A stretch of 64,000 nucleotides of DNA from VFZN01 sp963709325. Its GTDB lineage: Bacteria > Acidobacteriota > Vicinamibacteria > Vicinamibacterales > UBA2999. The DNA lies in contig CAVPVV010000004.1 of NCBI GenBank assembly GCA_963709325.1, positions 186,001-250,000 on the forward strand, given 5' to 3'. Below the pieces are notes generated by a model that worked only from the letters and a program-made list of their open reading frames with translations, had not been told where the DNA came from and ran no database searches. Position 1 is the stretch's first letter. Each line of letters starts with the position of its first letter. Below, one piece after another: positions 12,826 through 20,636 of this stretch. Both the position numbers and the translations under genes were made by a program.

Positions 12826-12839
12826 GCTGCCGACCCCTC

Positions 12840-14447
12840 ATGGACCAACTCAGTAGCCACGTCGATCCGGCTGCGCCGGAGTTCGTCGCCAATGCCGAGC
12901 GCATGCGGGCTCTCGTCGCCGAATACGGCGCGCGCCGGGCGATGGTCGCGCAAGGCGGCGGGCCGAAATACCTGGAACGGCACCGCCAGCAGGGCAAGCT
13001 CCCGGTGCGCGAGCGCATCGAGAAGCTTCTGGATCCTGGAACGGCCTTCCTCGAGCTGTCTCCGCTGGCAGCATACGGACTCTACGACAACGACGCGCCG
13101 GCTGCCGGCATCGTGACGGGAATCGGACGTGTTTCGGGGCGGGACGTGCTCGTGGTCGCCAACGACGCGACGGTGAAGGGCGGCACCTACTACCCGCTGA
13201 CCGTGAAAAAGCACGTGCGCGCCCAGGAAGTCGCGCTGCAGAATCGGCTGCCGTGCGTCTACCTCGTGGACTCGGGCGGCGCCTTCCTCCCGCTGCAGGC
13301 CGAAGTCTTTCCCGATCGCGATCACTTCGGACGGATCTTCTTCAACCAGGCGCGGATGTCCGCCGAACGGATCCCGCAGATTGCCGTCGTGATGGGGTCA
13401 TGCACCGCCGGCGGCGCTTACGTTCCGGCGATGTCCGACGAGACCATCATCGTCAAAGGCACGGGCACCATCTTCCTTGGCGGCCCGCCACTCGTGAAGG
13501 CAGCCACCGGCGAAGAGGTCTCCGCCGAGGATCTCGGCGGCGCCGACGTCCACACCCGCCTGTCGGGGGTGGCGGACTATCTTGCGGAGGATGACGATCA
13601 CGCGCTCCATCAGGCCCGCGTGATCGTCTCGACACTCCACTCGACCAAGCAGCTGCCGGCCGATATGACGGCCTCCGAAGACCCCGCCCGCGATCCCGCG
13701 GAGCTGTATGGCATCGTCAACCTCGATCTCCGCAAGTCGTTCGACGTACGGGAGGTGATCGCGCGGTTGGTGGACGGATCGCGGTTCGACGAGTTCAAGG
13801 AACGCTACGCCACCACGATCGTGTGCGGCTTCGCGCGCCTGCACGGCTTCCTGGTCGGCATCGTCGCCAACAACGGCGTGCTGTTCTCCGAATCGGCGCT
13901 CAAGGCGACGCACTTCATCGAGCTGTGCAACCTCCGCAGAATCCCGCTCGTGTTCCTGCAGAACATCACCGGCTTCATGGTCGGCAAGCAGTACGAGCGC
14001 GGCGGCATCGCCAAGGACGGCGCGAAGATGGTCCATGCCGTTGCCAACTCCGTGGTGCCGAAGTTCACCGTGATCATCGGCGGCTCGTTCGGCGCGGGCA
14101 ACTACGGGATGTGCGGGCGCGCCTACGAGCCGCGCCTGCTCTGGATGTGGCCGAACGCGCGGATCTCGGTGATGGGCGGCGAGCAGGCGGCCGGGGTGCT
14201 CGCCACCGTCAAGCGCGACCAGCTCGCGCGCGACGGCAAGCCGTTTCATGCCGCGGAGGAAGCCGCGATCAAGGATCCGATCCTCCGCAAGTACGACGAA
14301 GAAGGTTCGCCTTACTACTCCACTGCGCGGCTGTGGGACGATGGGATCCTGGATCCACTAGAGACGCGGTCGGTGCTGGCGCTCGGCATCTCGGCGGCGT
14401 ACAACGCGCCGATTTCCGCGGCACAGTTCGGCGTCTTCCGCTTCTAG
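12840..14447 (+). CDS. liuB: Methylcrotonyl-CoA carboxylase, carboxyltransferase (beta) subunit
   Basis: A 535-residue protein, the usual size of MCC-beta. It transfers CO2 from carboxybiotin to 3-methylcrotonyl-CoA in leucine breakdown. Typical blocks are QGKLPVRERIEKLLDPGTAF, GRDVLVVANDATVKGGTYYP, CVYLVDSGGAFLPLQ, MGSCTAGGAYVPAMSDE, FLQNITGFMVGKQYERGGI and GGSFGAGNYGMCGRAYEPR. These favour MCC over propionyl-CoA carboxylase. The neighbouring methylglutaconyl-CoA hydratase and HMG-CoA lyase genes confirm it. The ATG at 12840 gives MDQLSSHVD, as in relatives. The GTG extension at 12777 overlaps the ribbon gene and is rejected. The TAG stop runs straight into a 9-bp repeat array. Confidence 0.95.
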   Translation: MDQLSSHVDPAAPEFVANAERMRALVAEYGARRAMVAQGGGPKYLERHRQQGKLPVRERIEKLLDPGTAFLELSPLAAYGLYDNDAPAAGIVTGIGRVSGRDVLVVANDATVKGGTYYPLTVKKHVRAQEVALQNRLPCVYLVDSGGAFLPLQAEVFPDRDHFGRIFFNQARMSAERIPQIAVVMGSCTAGGAYVPAMSDETIIVKGTGTIFLGGPPLVKAATGEEVSAEDLGGADVHTRLSGVADYLAEDDDHALHQARVIVSTLHSTKQLPADMTASEDPARDPAELYGIVNLDLRKSFDVREVIARLVDGSRFDEFKERYATTIVCGFARLHGFLVGIVANNGVLFSESALKATHFIELCNLRRIPLVFLQNITGFMVGKQYERGGIAKDGAKMVHAVANSVVPKFTVIIGGSFGAGNYGMCGRAYEPRLLWMWPNARISVMGGEQAAGVLATVKRDQLARDGKPFHAAEEAAIKDPILRKYDEEGSPYYSTARLWDDGILDPLETRSVLALGISAAYNAPISAAQFGVFRF

Positions 14448-14506
14448 GTTCGCGGGGTTCTCGGGGTTCGCGAAGTTCGCGGGGTTCGCAAGGTTCGCGG
14501 GATTCA
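14447..14506 (+). repeat. Nine-bp tandem array, word GGTTCGCGG
   Basis: About six and a half units of period 9 (GGTTCGCGG, GGTTCTCGG, GGTTCGCGA, AGTTCGCGG, GGTTCGCAA, GGTTCGCGG) begin with the last base of the liuB stop codon. They end just before the liuC start. They fill the whole gap between two co-directional genes. Confidence 0.85.
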
Positions 14507-14512
14507 AGCGAG

Positions 14513-15295
14513 ATGAGCTATCAGTTTCTGTCCGTACGGCGCGATGGCTCGGTCGAGCTGGTAACGCTCAACCGGCCTGAGGTACGGAATGCGTTCAACG
14601 AGCAGGTGATCGCGGAGCTGACCGCGTGGGCCGAGGCAGCGGCGGGCGATGCCGGGTTACGCGCCGTCGTGCTCGCCGGTGCGGGCAAGGTGTTCAGCGC
14701 CGGCGCCGACGCGGAGTGGATGGCCCGCATGGCCGGCTACTCTCACCAGGAGAACGTGGACGACGCGGCAAGGGCCGCGGCGATGTTTCGAGCCATCAAC
14801 GCGTTGCCATGCGCGGTGATCGGCCGGATTCACGGCGCGGCGCTCGGCGGAGGCTCGGGCCTGGCCGCGGTCTGCGACGTCGTCGTATCGGCGGAGAACG
14901 CCATCTTCGGCTTTACCGAGACGAAGCTGGGCATCTTGCCGGCGATGATTTCGCCGTTCGTGGTGCCGAAGATCGGCGTGTCCGCGGCTCGAGAGTTGTT
15001 CCTGACCGGCATGAGGTTCGACGCCCGGCGTGCGCGCGAGATCGGGTTAGTCCACGCCGTGGTGCCGGAAGCGGAGCTCGATGAGACGGTGCAGCGGTAT
15101 GTGGCGGAGATCCTCGGCGCGGCGCCGACGGCGGTTGCCGCCGCCAAACGCCTCATTCCCCAGGTCTGGGGGCAGCGCCCGGAGAGCGTTGCTGACGTGA
15201 CCGCCCGAGCAATTGCGGCGCAGCGCGTTTCTCCCGAGGGTCAGGAAGGGCTCCGCGCGTTTCTAGACAAGCGAAAACCGGGCTGGGCGCCATAA
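14513..15295 (+). CDS. liuC: Methylglutaconyl-CoA hydratase (crotonase family)
   Basis: A 260-residue crotonase-fold enzyme placed between the MCC subunits. Its inferred reaction is hydration of 3-methylglutaconyl-CoA to HMG-CoA. The oxyanion-hole parts are VFSAGADAEWM and RIHGAALGGGSGL. The acid/base segment FGFTETKLGILPAMIS carries the glutamate in the position used by hydratases. The ATG at 14513 gives MSYQFLSVRRDGSVE. The longer frame reaching back to 13823 is antisense-like sequence within liuB. The nearest purine-rich site is AAGCGAG, and the upstream gap is entirely repeat. Confidence 0.88.
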   Translation: MSYQFLSVRRDGSVELVTLNRPEVRNAFNEQVIAELTAWAEAAAGDAGLRAVVLAGAGKVFSAGADAEWMARMAGYSHQENVDDAARAAAMFRAINALPCAVIGRIHGAALGGGSGLAAVCDVVVSAENAIFGFTETKLGILPAMISPFVVPKIGVSAARELFLTGMRFDARRAREIGLVHAVVPEAELDETVQRYVAEILGAAPTAVAAAKRLIPQVWGQRPESVADVTARAIAAQRVSPEGQEGLRAFLDKRKPGWAP

Positions 15296-15307
15296 CAAGA
15301 TGGCGCT

Positions 15308-15345
15308 GATGCAGGTGCATTGGAGCAGAGGTGCAAGGGTGCACG
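15308..15345 (+). repeat. GGTGCA-word tandem repeat before liuD
   Basis: Units of 7-8 bp built on GGTGCA (GATGCAG, GTGCATTG, GAGCAGAG, GTGCAAGG, GTGCACGAG) fill the gap between liuC and liuD. A TTG in the repeat gives an in-frame extension of liuD that I reject. The same word forms hairpins at 6233-6296 and 37838-37944. Confidence 0.75.
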
Positions 15346-15346
15346 A

Positions 15347-16864
15347 GTGGCGCTGAAGCGGGTCTTGATCGCGAATCGCGGTGAGATTGCCGTCCGCGTG
15401 ATCCGCGCGTGCCGCGAGTTGGGGATCGAGACGGTCGCCGTCTATTCAGACGCCGATGCCGGCGCTCAGCACGCGCTGCTGGCCGACCGAGCGGTCCGCA
15501 TCGGACCGGCGGCCCCGCGCGAGAGCTACCTGGATCAGGCGGCCATTCTCGACGCGGCGTGGAGCACCGGCGCCGACGCAATCCATCCTGGGTACGGTTT
15601 TCTGTCGGAACGCGCCGGCTTCGCGCGCGCCTGCGAGGACCGGGGAATCGTCTTCATCGGACCGCCCTCCTCCGCGATCGAGCGCATGGGCTCGAAGATC
15701 GGGGCGCGCCGGCTGATGCAGGATGCAGGAGTGCCGGTGGTTCCGGGCGAGACGCCGCCAGATCAGCAGGACGCGTCGCTGGTAGCTGCCGCCACCCGTA
15801 TCGGATTCCCGGTCCTGATCAAGCCGTCGGCCGGCGGCGGCGGGATTGGCATGAAGGTGGTGCGCGAGCGTGTCGCGATGCTCGAAGCGATCGCCCAGGC
15901 TCGGCGCGAGGCGCAGGCGGCGTTCGGTGACGGCACTCTCTACGTCGAGCGACTTGTCGAGCGGCCGCGCCACGTCGAAGTACAGGTGTTGGCGGATGCT
16001 CACGAGAATACGGTCCACCTGTTCGAGCGCGAGTGCTCGATGCAGCGCCGGCACCAGAAGATCATCGAGGAGAGCCCGTCACCGGCGTTGTCGCCCACCG
16101 TCCGCGACCAGATCGGCGAGGCCGCGGTATCGGCGGCCCGCGCCGCCGGCTATCGAAACGCCGGCACCGTCGAGTTCCTGCTCGAGGGAGAGGGCGACGA
16201 TGCGCGTTTCTATTTCCTCGAGATGAATACCCGCCTGCAAGTCGAGCACCCGGTCACCGAGATGGTCACCGGCGTCGATCTCGTGCACGCGCAGCTGCGC
16301 GTGGCTGCCGGCGAATCGCTACCGTGGTCGCAGCAGGCGCTGTCCCAACGCGGCCATGCCATCGAGTGCCGAATCTACGCCGAGGATCCGCACCAGAACT
16401 TCCTTCCGCAAGCCGGTCCGCTGTTGATGTATCGCGAGCCCCAGGGCCCAGGGGTCCGTGTGGACAGCGGTGTCACGGAAGGCGCCGAGATCACTGTCCA
16501 TTACGACCCGATGATCGCGAAGCTGATCATCGCCGGAGATACGCGCGAGGCTGCCAGACGAAGGGCCGTCGACGCGCTCCGCCGCTACGCCGTGCTCGGC
16601 GTGCGCACCAACATCCCGTTCGTGATCGCCTTGCTCGAACACCCGGCGTTCATCCAGGGGAAGGTGGACACCGGCTTTCTCGATCGCGAGGGCGACGCCC
16701 TCCGCGCCGCGCTCGAGTCCGATCTGCCGCTGGCTGCCTTTGCCGCGGCGGCGGCCCACCAGCCGATTACCACTCAACCAATCGCCTCAACAGCCCCTGC
16801 CAGTCGGCGCGAGCCGGCTGTCGCCGATCCCTTCGTCTCGCTTGGCGAGTGGCGCGGCCGATGA
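15347..16864 (+). CDS. liuD: Methylcrotonyl-CoA carboxylase, biotin carboxylase subunit (lacks its own biotin domain)
   Basis: A 505-residue biotin carboxylase that charges biotin with bicarbonate and ATP. It begins at GTG 15347 (ALKRVLIANRGEIAVRVIRA). The ATP-grasp glycine loop is KPSAGGGGIGMKVV. The metal and biotin-site motif is FLEMNTRLQVEHPVTE, and AIECRIYAEDP follows. MCC-alpha is normally about 650-680 residues with BT and BCCP domains on the same chain. Here the chain ends at residue ~505 and the next gene, overlapping by ATGA, encodes the remainder. So the alpha subunit is split in two. Confidence 0.93.
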   Translation: MALKRVLIANRGEIAVRVIRACRELGIETVAVYSDADAGAQHALLADRAVRIGPAAPRESYLDQAAILDAAWSTGADAIHPGYGFLSERAGFARACEDRGIVFIGPPSSAIERMGSKIGARRLMQDAGVPVVPGETPPDQQDASLVAAATRIGFPVLIKPSAGGGGIGMKVVRERVAMLEAIAQARREAQAAFGDGTLYVERLVERPRHVEVQVLADAHENTVHLFERECSMQRRHQKIIEESPSPALSPTVRDQIGEAAVSAARAAGYRNAGTVEFLLEGEGDDARFYFLEMNTRLQVEHPVTEMVTGVDLVHAQLRVAAGESLPWSQQALSQRGHAIECRIYAEDPHQNFLPQAGPLLMYREPQGPGVRVDSGVTEGAEITVHYDPMIAKLIIAGDTREAARRRAVDALRRYAVLGVRTNIPFVIALLEHPAFIQGKVDTGFLDREGDALRAALESDLPLAAFAAAAAHQPITTQPIASTAPASRREPAVADPFVSLGEWRGR

Positions 16865-17331
16865 GCGCGCTGACAATTCGCCTGGGCGATCGCGTCGTGG
16901 CGGCGCGAATCGACGGCGGCGACGTGATCGTCGACGACACGACGTTCACCGTCATCGCCGCCCGACCGGGCGAATATGTGGTTGACGATGGCCGGCGGCG
17001 GTGGCACGTGGCGGTCGCGGACGCCGGCGATGCGCGCTGGGTCTCGGTGGACGGTCAAGTGGCCGTCCTCGAAGTCGAGAGCGGCACCGCGCGTTCTCCG
17101 CGCAAGAAGAGCGCTGCTGCCGATTCGATGATGGCCCCGATGCCGGCAACGGTGGTGAAGCTGCTCGTCGAACCGGGTCAGGCGGTGACGGAAGGTGCGA
17201 CGATCCTGGTGCTCGAAGCAATGAAGATGGAATTGCCGATTCGTGCGCCCCGCGACGGAGTCGTGCGCGCGGTTCACTGCGCGCAGGGCCAGCTCGTACA
17301 GCCAGGGGTGGCGCTCGTGGATCTGGAATGA
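16861..17331 (+). CDS. Biotin carboxyl carrier subunit of the MCC complex
   Basis: A 156-residue protein. The first ~75 residues are beta-rich and resemble the BT (subunit-contact) domain that normally follows biotin carboxylase in MCC/PCC alpha. A lysine-rich linker follows, and then the biotinyl domain MAPMPATVVKLLVEPGQ with the target motif EAMKM (biotinylated Lys122). Both ends overlap neighbours by 4 nt (ATGA with liuD, ATGA with liuE), showing tight translational coupling. It probably assembles with liuD and liuB. Confidence 0.92.
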   Translation: MSALTIRLGDRVVAARIDGGDVIVDDTTFTVIAARPGEYVVDDGRRRWHVAVADAGDARWVSVDGQVAVLEVESGTARSPRKKSAAADSMMAPMPATVVKLLVEPGQAVTEGATILVLEAMKMELPIRAPRDGVVRAVHCAQGQLVQPGVALVDLE

Positions 17332-18239
17332 CCCCGCCGCCTCTGCCCCATCGCGTGACCATCGTCGAGGTCGGTCCGCGCGACGGCCTCCAGAACGAAG
17401 CCGGCGTGGTACCGACCGCAGCGAAGGTCGCGTTCGTGAACGCGCTGTCGGAGGCCGGGCTGCCGGTGATTGAAGTATCGGCCTTCGTCTCGCCCAAGTG
17501 GGTGCCGCAGATGGCGGACGCGGCGGAGGTCTTCGCGTCGATCGCCCGGCGCGACGACGTTCGCTATACGGCGCTGGTGCCCAACCTGGCCGGGCTGGCT
17601 CGCGCCGAAGCCGCCGGAGTGCGGGAGATCGCCATCTTCGCCGCGGCGTCCGAGACCTTCAGCAAGAAGAATATCAACCAGACTATCGCAGAGTCGCTCG
17701 CGACCTATCGTGCTGTCACCAACCAGGCCCGGGAACACAGGATTCAGGTGCGCGGATACCTGTCGACCTGCTTCGGCTGCCCATTCGAGGGCCGGGTTGC
17801 GCCGGACAAAGTGGCCGACGTGTCGGCCCGGCTGCTCGACCTCGGCGTGTTCGAAGTGGCGATCAGCGACACAATCGGGGTCGCCCATCCGGGTCAGGTT
17901 GGAGAGGTTCTCGACGCTGTCACCACCCGCGTGCCCCTCTCACAAGTGGCGCTGCACCTGCACGACACGCGCGGGACCGCGCTCGCCAACGTGTTCGCAG
18001 GGTTGCAATACGGAGTGACGACCTTCGACAGCGCTGCAGGCGGGCTCGGCGGCTGCCCCTACGCTCCGGGGGCGTCCGGCAACCTTGCGACCGAAGATCT
18101 GCTCTACATGCTCGATGGCCTGGGCATCGAGACGGGAGTATCGCTGCCGAAGGTGGTGGCGGCCTCGCGGGCGCTGGCCTCGTCGATCTCGCACCCGCTG
18201 CCGTCGAGGTATCTGCAAGCGGAAGGAGTCAGGAGTTAG
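17328..18239 (+). CDS. liuE: Hydroxymethylglutaryl-CoA lyase
   Basis: A 303-residue TIM-barrel lyase that cleaves HMG-CoA to acetoacetate and acetyl-CoA, the last step of leucine catabolism. The catalytic loop is VEVGPRDGLQNE with Arg18 and Asp19. ASETFSKKNINQTIAES, RGYLSTCFGCPFEG, HLHDTRGTALAN and GGLGGCPYAPGASGN are family hallmarks, the last carrying the active-site cysteine. The final codons (GVRS, stop) lie inside a heptamer array. The repeat therefore supplies the C-terminal residues and the TAG. Confidence 0.95.
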   Translation: MTPPPLPHRVTIVEVGPRDGLQNEAGVVPTAAKVAFVNALSEAGLPVIEVSAFVSPKWVPQMADAAEVFASIARRDDVRYTALVPNLAGLARAEAAGVREIAIFAAASETFSKKNINQTIAESLATYRAVTNQAREHRIQVRGYLSTCFGCPFEGRVAPDKVADVSARLLDLGVFEVAISDTIGVAHPGQVGEVLDAVTTRVPLSQVALHLHDTRGTALANVFAGLQYGVTTFDSAAGGLGGCPYAPGASGNLATEDLLYMLDGLGIETGVSLPKVVAASRALASSISHPLPSRYLQAEGVRS

Positions 18240-18299
18240 GAGTTAGGAGTCAGGAGTTAGGAACCAGGGGTCAGGAACCAGGGGTCAGGAACCAGGAAC
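18225..18299 (+). repeat. Exact-period heptamer array, words GGAGTTA / GGAACCA / GGGGTCA
   Basis: Nearly eleven units in strict 7-bp register: GGAGTCA, GGAGTTA twice, GGAGTCA, GGAGTTA, GGAACCA, GGGGTCA, GGAACCA, GGGGTCA, GGAACCA, GGAAC. It begins within the last five codons of liuE and ends 12 nt before the DUF4159 start. Two sub-words alternate in the second half, showing higher-order duplication. Confidence 0.92.
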
Positions 18300-18310
18300 G
18301 TGTTGCGCAG

Positions 18311-19039
18311 ATGGTGACGCGGCGGGCGTTTGTTGGAATGGCGATGGCAGCGGGGGCCGGGGTAGCTGGCTCTGGTCTGCCTGCGCAGCCGGCCCGGCCC
18401 CGGCTTGGGCGGCCGCGTGCCGACGAGTTCGTGTTCGCGCGCTTGCGATACGACTCAGGAGACTGGGACTACAACCCGAAGGTTGCCGCCAACGTCCTCA
18501 ACTCGGTGGTCGAGTACACGAACATCCCGGTCTACCCAGAAGAAGTCGTCATTACCGCAGACTCCGACGAGCTGGGCGGGTTTCCGTTCCTCTTCATGAC
18601 CGGGCACAAGTTGGTGCGGTTCAGCGACAAGGAACGGGAGCGGCTGCGCCAGTACGTCGAGCAAGGGGGGCTGCTCTTCTCCGACGACTGCAATCACGAT
18701 GTTGCCGGGCTGTACGCGACGTCGTTCGAAGGCGAGATGAAGCGAATCTTTCCCGGCCCGAACACGCTGGCGAAGCTGCCCAACACGCACCGGATTTACC
18801 GGAGCTTCTTCGCATTCCCCGACGGTCCGCCGCAGACCGCCCACGAGTTGAACGGCTGGGGCGACGACCTGGTGCACGACTACCTGCGCGGCGTCGAGCA
18901 CGACCAACGCCTCGGCGTTCTCTACTCGAACAAGGACTACGGCTGCGAGTGGGACTACGACTGGCGCAACAAGCGCTTTCAGCGGGATGACAACACGAAG
19001 TTCGCGATCAACGTGGTCACCTACGCCTTGACGGCGTAG
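18311..19039 (+). CDS. DUF4159 protein with Tat-like signal
   Basis: A 242-residue protein. The N-terminus MVTRRAFVGMAMAAGAG has a twin arginine followed by a hydrophobic stretch, a probable Tat leader. The body matches DUF4159: FVFARLRYDSGDWDYNPK, LGGFPFLFMTGHKLVRFSDKE and LRQYVEQGGLLFSDDCNH, a class-I-amidotransferase-like fold without obvious catalytic residues. DUF4159 genes commonly accompany MoxR/DUF58/BatA operons. Here the operon lies directly opposite and convergent, ending 15 nt away. The function is unknown. I infer a periplasmic partner role. Confidence 0.85.
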   Translation: MVTRRAFVGMAMAAGAGVAGSGLPAQPARPRLGRPRADEFVFARLRYDSGDWDYNPKVAANVLNSVVEYTNIPVYPEEVVITADSDELGGFPFLFMTGHKLVRFSDKERERLRQYVEQGGLLFSDDCNHDVAGLYATSFEGEMKRIFPGPNTLAKLPNTHRIYRSFFAFPDGPPQTAHELNGWGDDLVHDYLRGVEHDQRLGVLYSNKDYGCEWDYDWRNKRFQRDDNTKFAINVVTYALTA

Positions 19040-19057
19040 GCGCGTAGCGCCGCCTAC
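19036..19057. terminator. Bidirectional hairpin containing both stop codons
   Basis: GTAGGC and GCCTAC form a stem around GCGTAGCGCC. The TAG stop of the DUF4159 gene (19037-19039) and that of tldD (19054-19056, minus strand) are inside the two arms. There is no T-run, so it would be a structural rather than a classical intrinsic terminator. Confidence 0.5.
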
Positions 19058-20634
19058 GAGTACGCCGCTCCGACCATGATTCGCCTGATCCGGCACCACG
19101 GCGAGCCGTGCGACGGGTGGTTGATCTGCACCGGCTGGCCCTTGGCATCGCCTGTCGTGCCGAACATCTCCCAGTGCTCCTTGCCGGTAATCGCGTCGAG
19201 ATTCTGCCAAAAGTCGGTGGTGATCGCGTTGTAGGTGACGTCGCTCACCATCCGCGTCTTCTTGCCGTTCTTGATCTCCCAGAACGCGTCGCCGCCGAAC
19301 TGGCCGTTGAAGCGCTGCTGATCGATCGAGTAGCTGCCGCGCCCGTCGATGAGCACGCCGTCCTTGGTGTCGGCGATAATCTCGTCCGGCGTCGGCGAGC
19401 CCGGCTGGCCGGGATCGACATGGACGTTCGGCATTCGGAGGAACGGATAGTTGCGCCACGAGGTCGCGAACGTGCAGCCTCGCGATTCCTTCTCGCCGAT
19501 GTAGTGCGCCGTCTCGCGGTTGGTCTGGAGGCCGACCAGCCGGCCTTCGCGCACCAGCGGCCACGACTGTGACTTCACGCCGTCGTCGTCGTAGCCGACC
19601 GTGCACATGCCGCCGGCGATCGTCCGATCGGCGCTCACGTTGAACAGCTTCGAGCCCATGATCCGCTTGCCGATATCGTCCATCTTCACGAAGCTGGTGC
19701 CCGCGTAGTTGGCCTCGTAGCCGACTACGCGATCGAGCTCGGTTGGATGCGCGACGATCTCATGGATGGTGAGCATCGCGTGGTTCGGCGTCATGACGAG
19801 GTCTTTGAGCCCGACGCCGACTGGCGGCGCCGTGCAGTGCTCGATCGCCTCGGCACAGATCCGCTCCACGTTCTCGAGCATCTTCCCATCGCTCACCACT
19901 TCGTAGCCGGCTGTCTTCGGCGCAACGCTGAAGGTGCGGGACTTGAACCTGCCATCCTTGATCGCCGAGACCGTGAAACCGGGCGCGGTCCGCCAGATCT
20001 CCTGCTCGATGTACGATCCCTCGGACGTCGCCAGGTACTTCCACTCGTAGTCGAACGCCATGTTCGACTGGACGCGGGTGATCCCCGGGACCTTGAGCGC
20101 CGCCTCGTTGATCTTCATCAGGAACGCGATCTTGTCGTCGAGCGGCACGTCTTCCGGCTTCACCTTGACCGGCACGGCCCAGTAATCGGTGTAGGCCGGC
20201 ACCGGGACGAGCTTCACCTCGAACCGCTTGCTGATGGCGCTGGCCTTGGCCACGTCGGTGGCCCTGGCGGTGATCTTCTTGATCTCGTCCTCGGTGACCA
20301 TCGGGCTGCTCGCGAAGCCCCAGACGCCGCTGTGGATGACGCGCACGCCGAAGCCGGCGCTCTCCTCGTGTCCGCCGGCGCCGAAGCCGAAGCTGTCGGT
20401 GACGATCCGGTCGCGCACCGCCACGCTGTCGTTGACGTTGCGCGTGAAGCGGATGTCCGCGTAGGTGCAGCCAAGCCGTTTCGCCTCGGTCAGCGCGATG
20501 TCGGACAACCCCTTGAACTTCGACTGCAGGACCTGCCCCTGCGGAGACTGGGCAACCAGATCGCCAACCAGGTCGCTGGCATAGAGCGCCACGCCGGCAG
20601 CGCTCAGATTCCTGACGAACTCACGTCGCTTCAT
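19054..20634 (-). CDS. tldD: TldD-type metalloprotease with Tat-like signal
   Basis: A 526-residue U62 peptidase. The N-terminus MKRREFVRNLSAAGVALYAS is a plausible Tat signal, unlike cytoplasmic Escherichia coli TldD. The zinc site is HEIVAH at residues 291-296 (canonical HExxxH), so it is probably active. Later blocks such as GGMCTVGYDDDGVKSQSWPLV and GLQTNRETAHYIG fit the family. TldD and TldE form a heterodimer that degrades or trims unfolded peptides. The best-known substrates are microcin B17 and CcdA. The tldE gene ends 2 nt upstream. Start codon and Tat motif agree. Confidence 0.92.
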   Translation of the reverse strand: MKRREFVRNLSAAGVALYASDLVGDLVAQSPQGQVLQSKFKGLSDIALTEAKRLGCTYADIRFTRNVNDSVAVRDRIVTDSFGFGAGGHEESAGFGVRVIHSGVWGFASSPMVTEDEIKKITARATDVAKASAISKRFEVKLVPVPAYTDYWAVPVKVKPEDVPLDDKIAFLMKINEAALKVPGITRVQSNMAFDYEWKYLATSEGSYIEQEIWRTAPGFTVSAIKDGRFKSRTFSVAPKTAGYEVVSDGKMLENVERICAEAIEHCTAPPVGVGLKDLVMTPNHAMLTIHEIVAHPTELDRVVGYEANYAGTSFVKMDDIGKRIMGSKLFNVSADRTIAGGMCTVGYDDDGVKSQSWPLVREGRLVGLQTNRETAHYIGEKESRGCTFATSWRNYPFLRMPNVHVDPGQPGSPTPDEIIADTKDGVLIDGRGSYSIDQQRFNGQFGGDAFWEIKNGKKTRMVSDVTYNAITTDFWQNLDAITGKEHWEMFGTTGDAKGQPVQINHPSHGSPWCRIRRIMVGAAYS

Positions 20635-20636
20635 CG

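Noticed and set aside
18225..18299. CRISPR-like array
   Set aside because: Units are 7 bp with no spacers, and no cas genes are present. It is a short-period tandem repeat.
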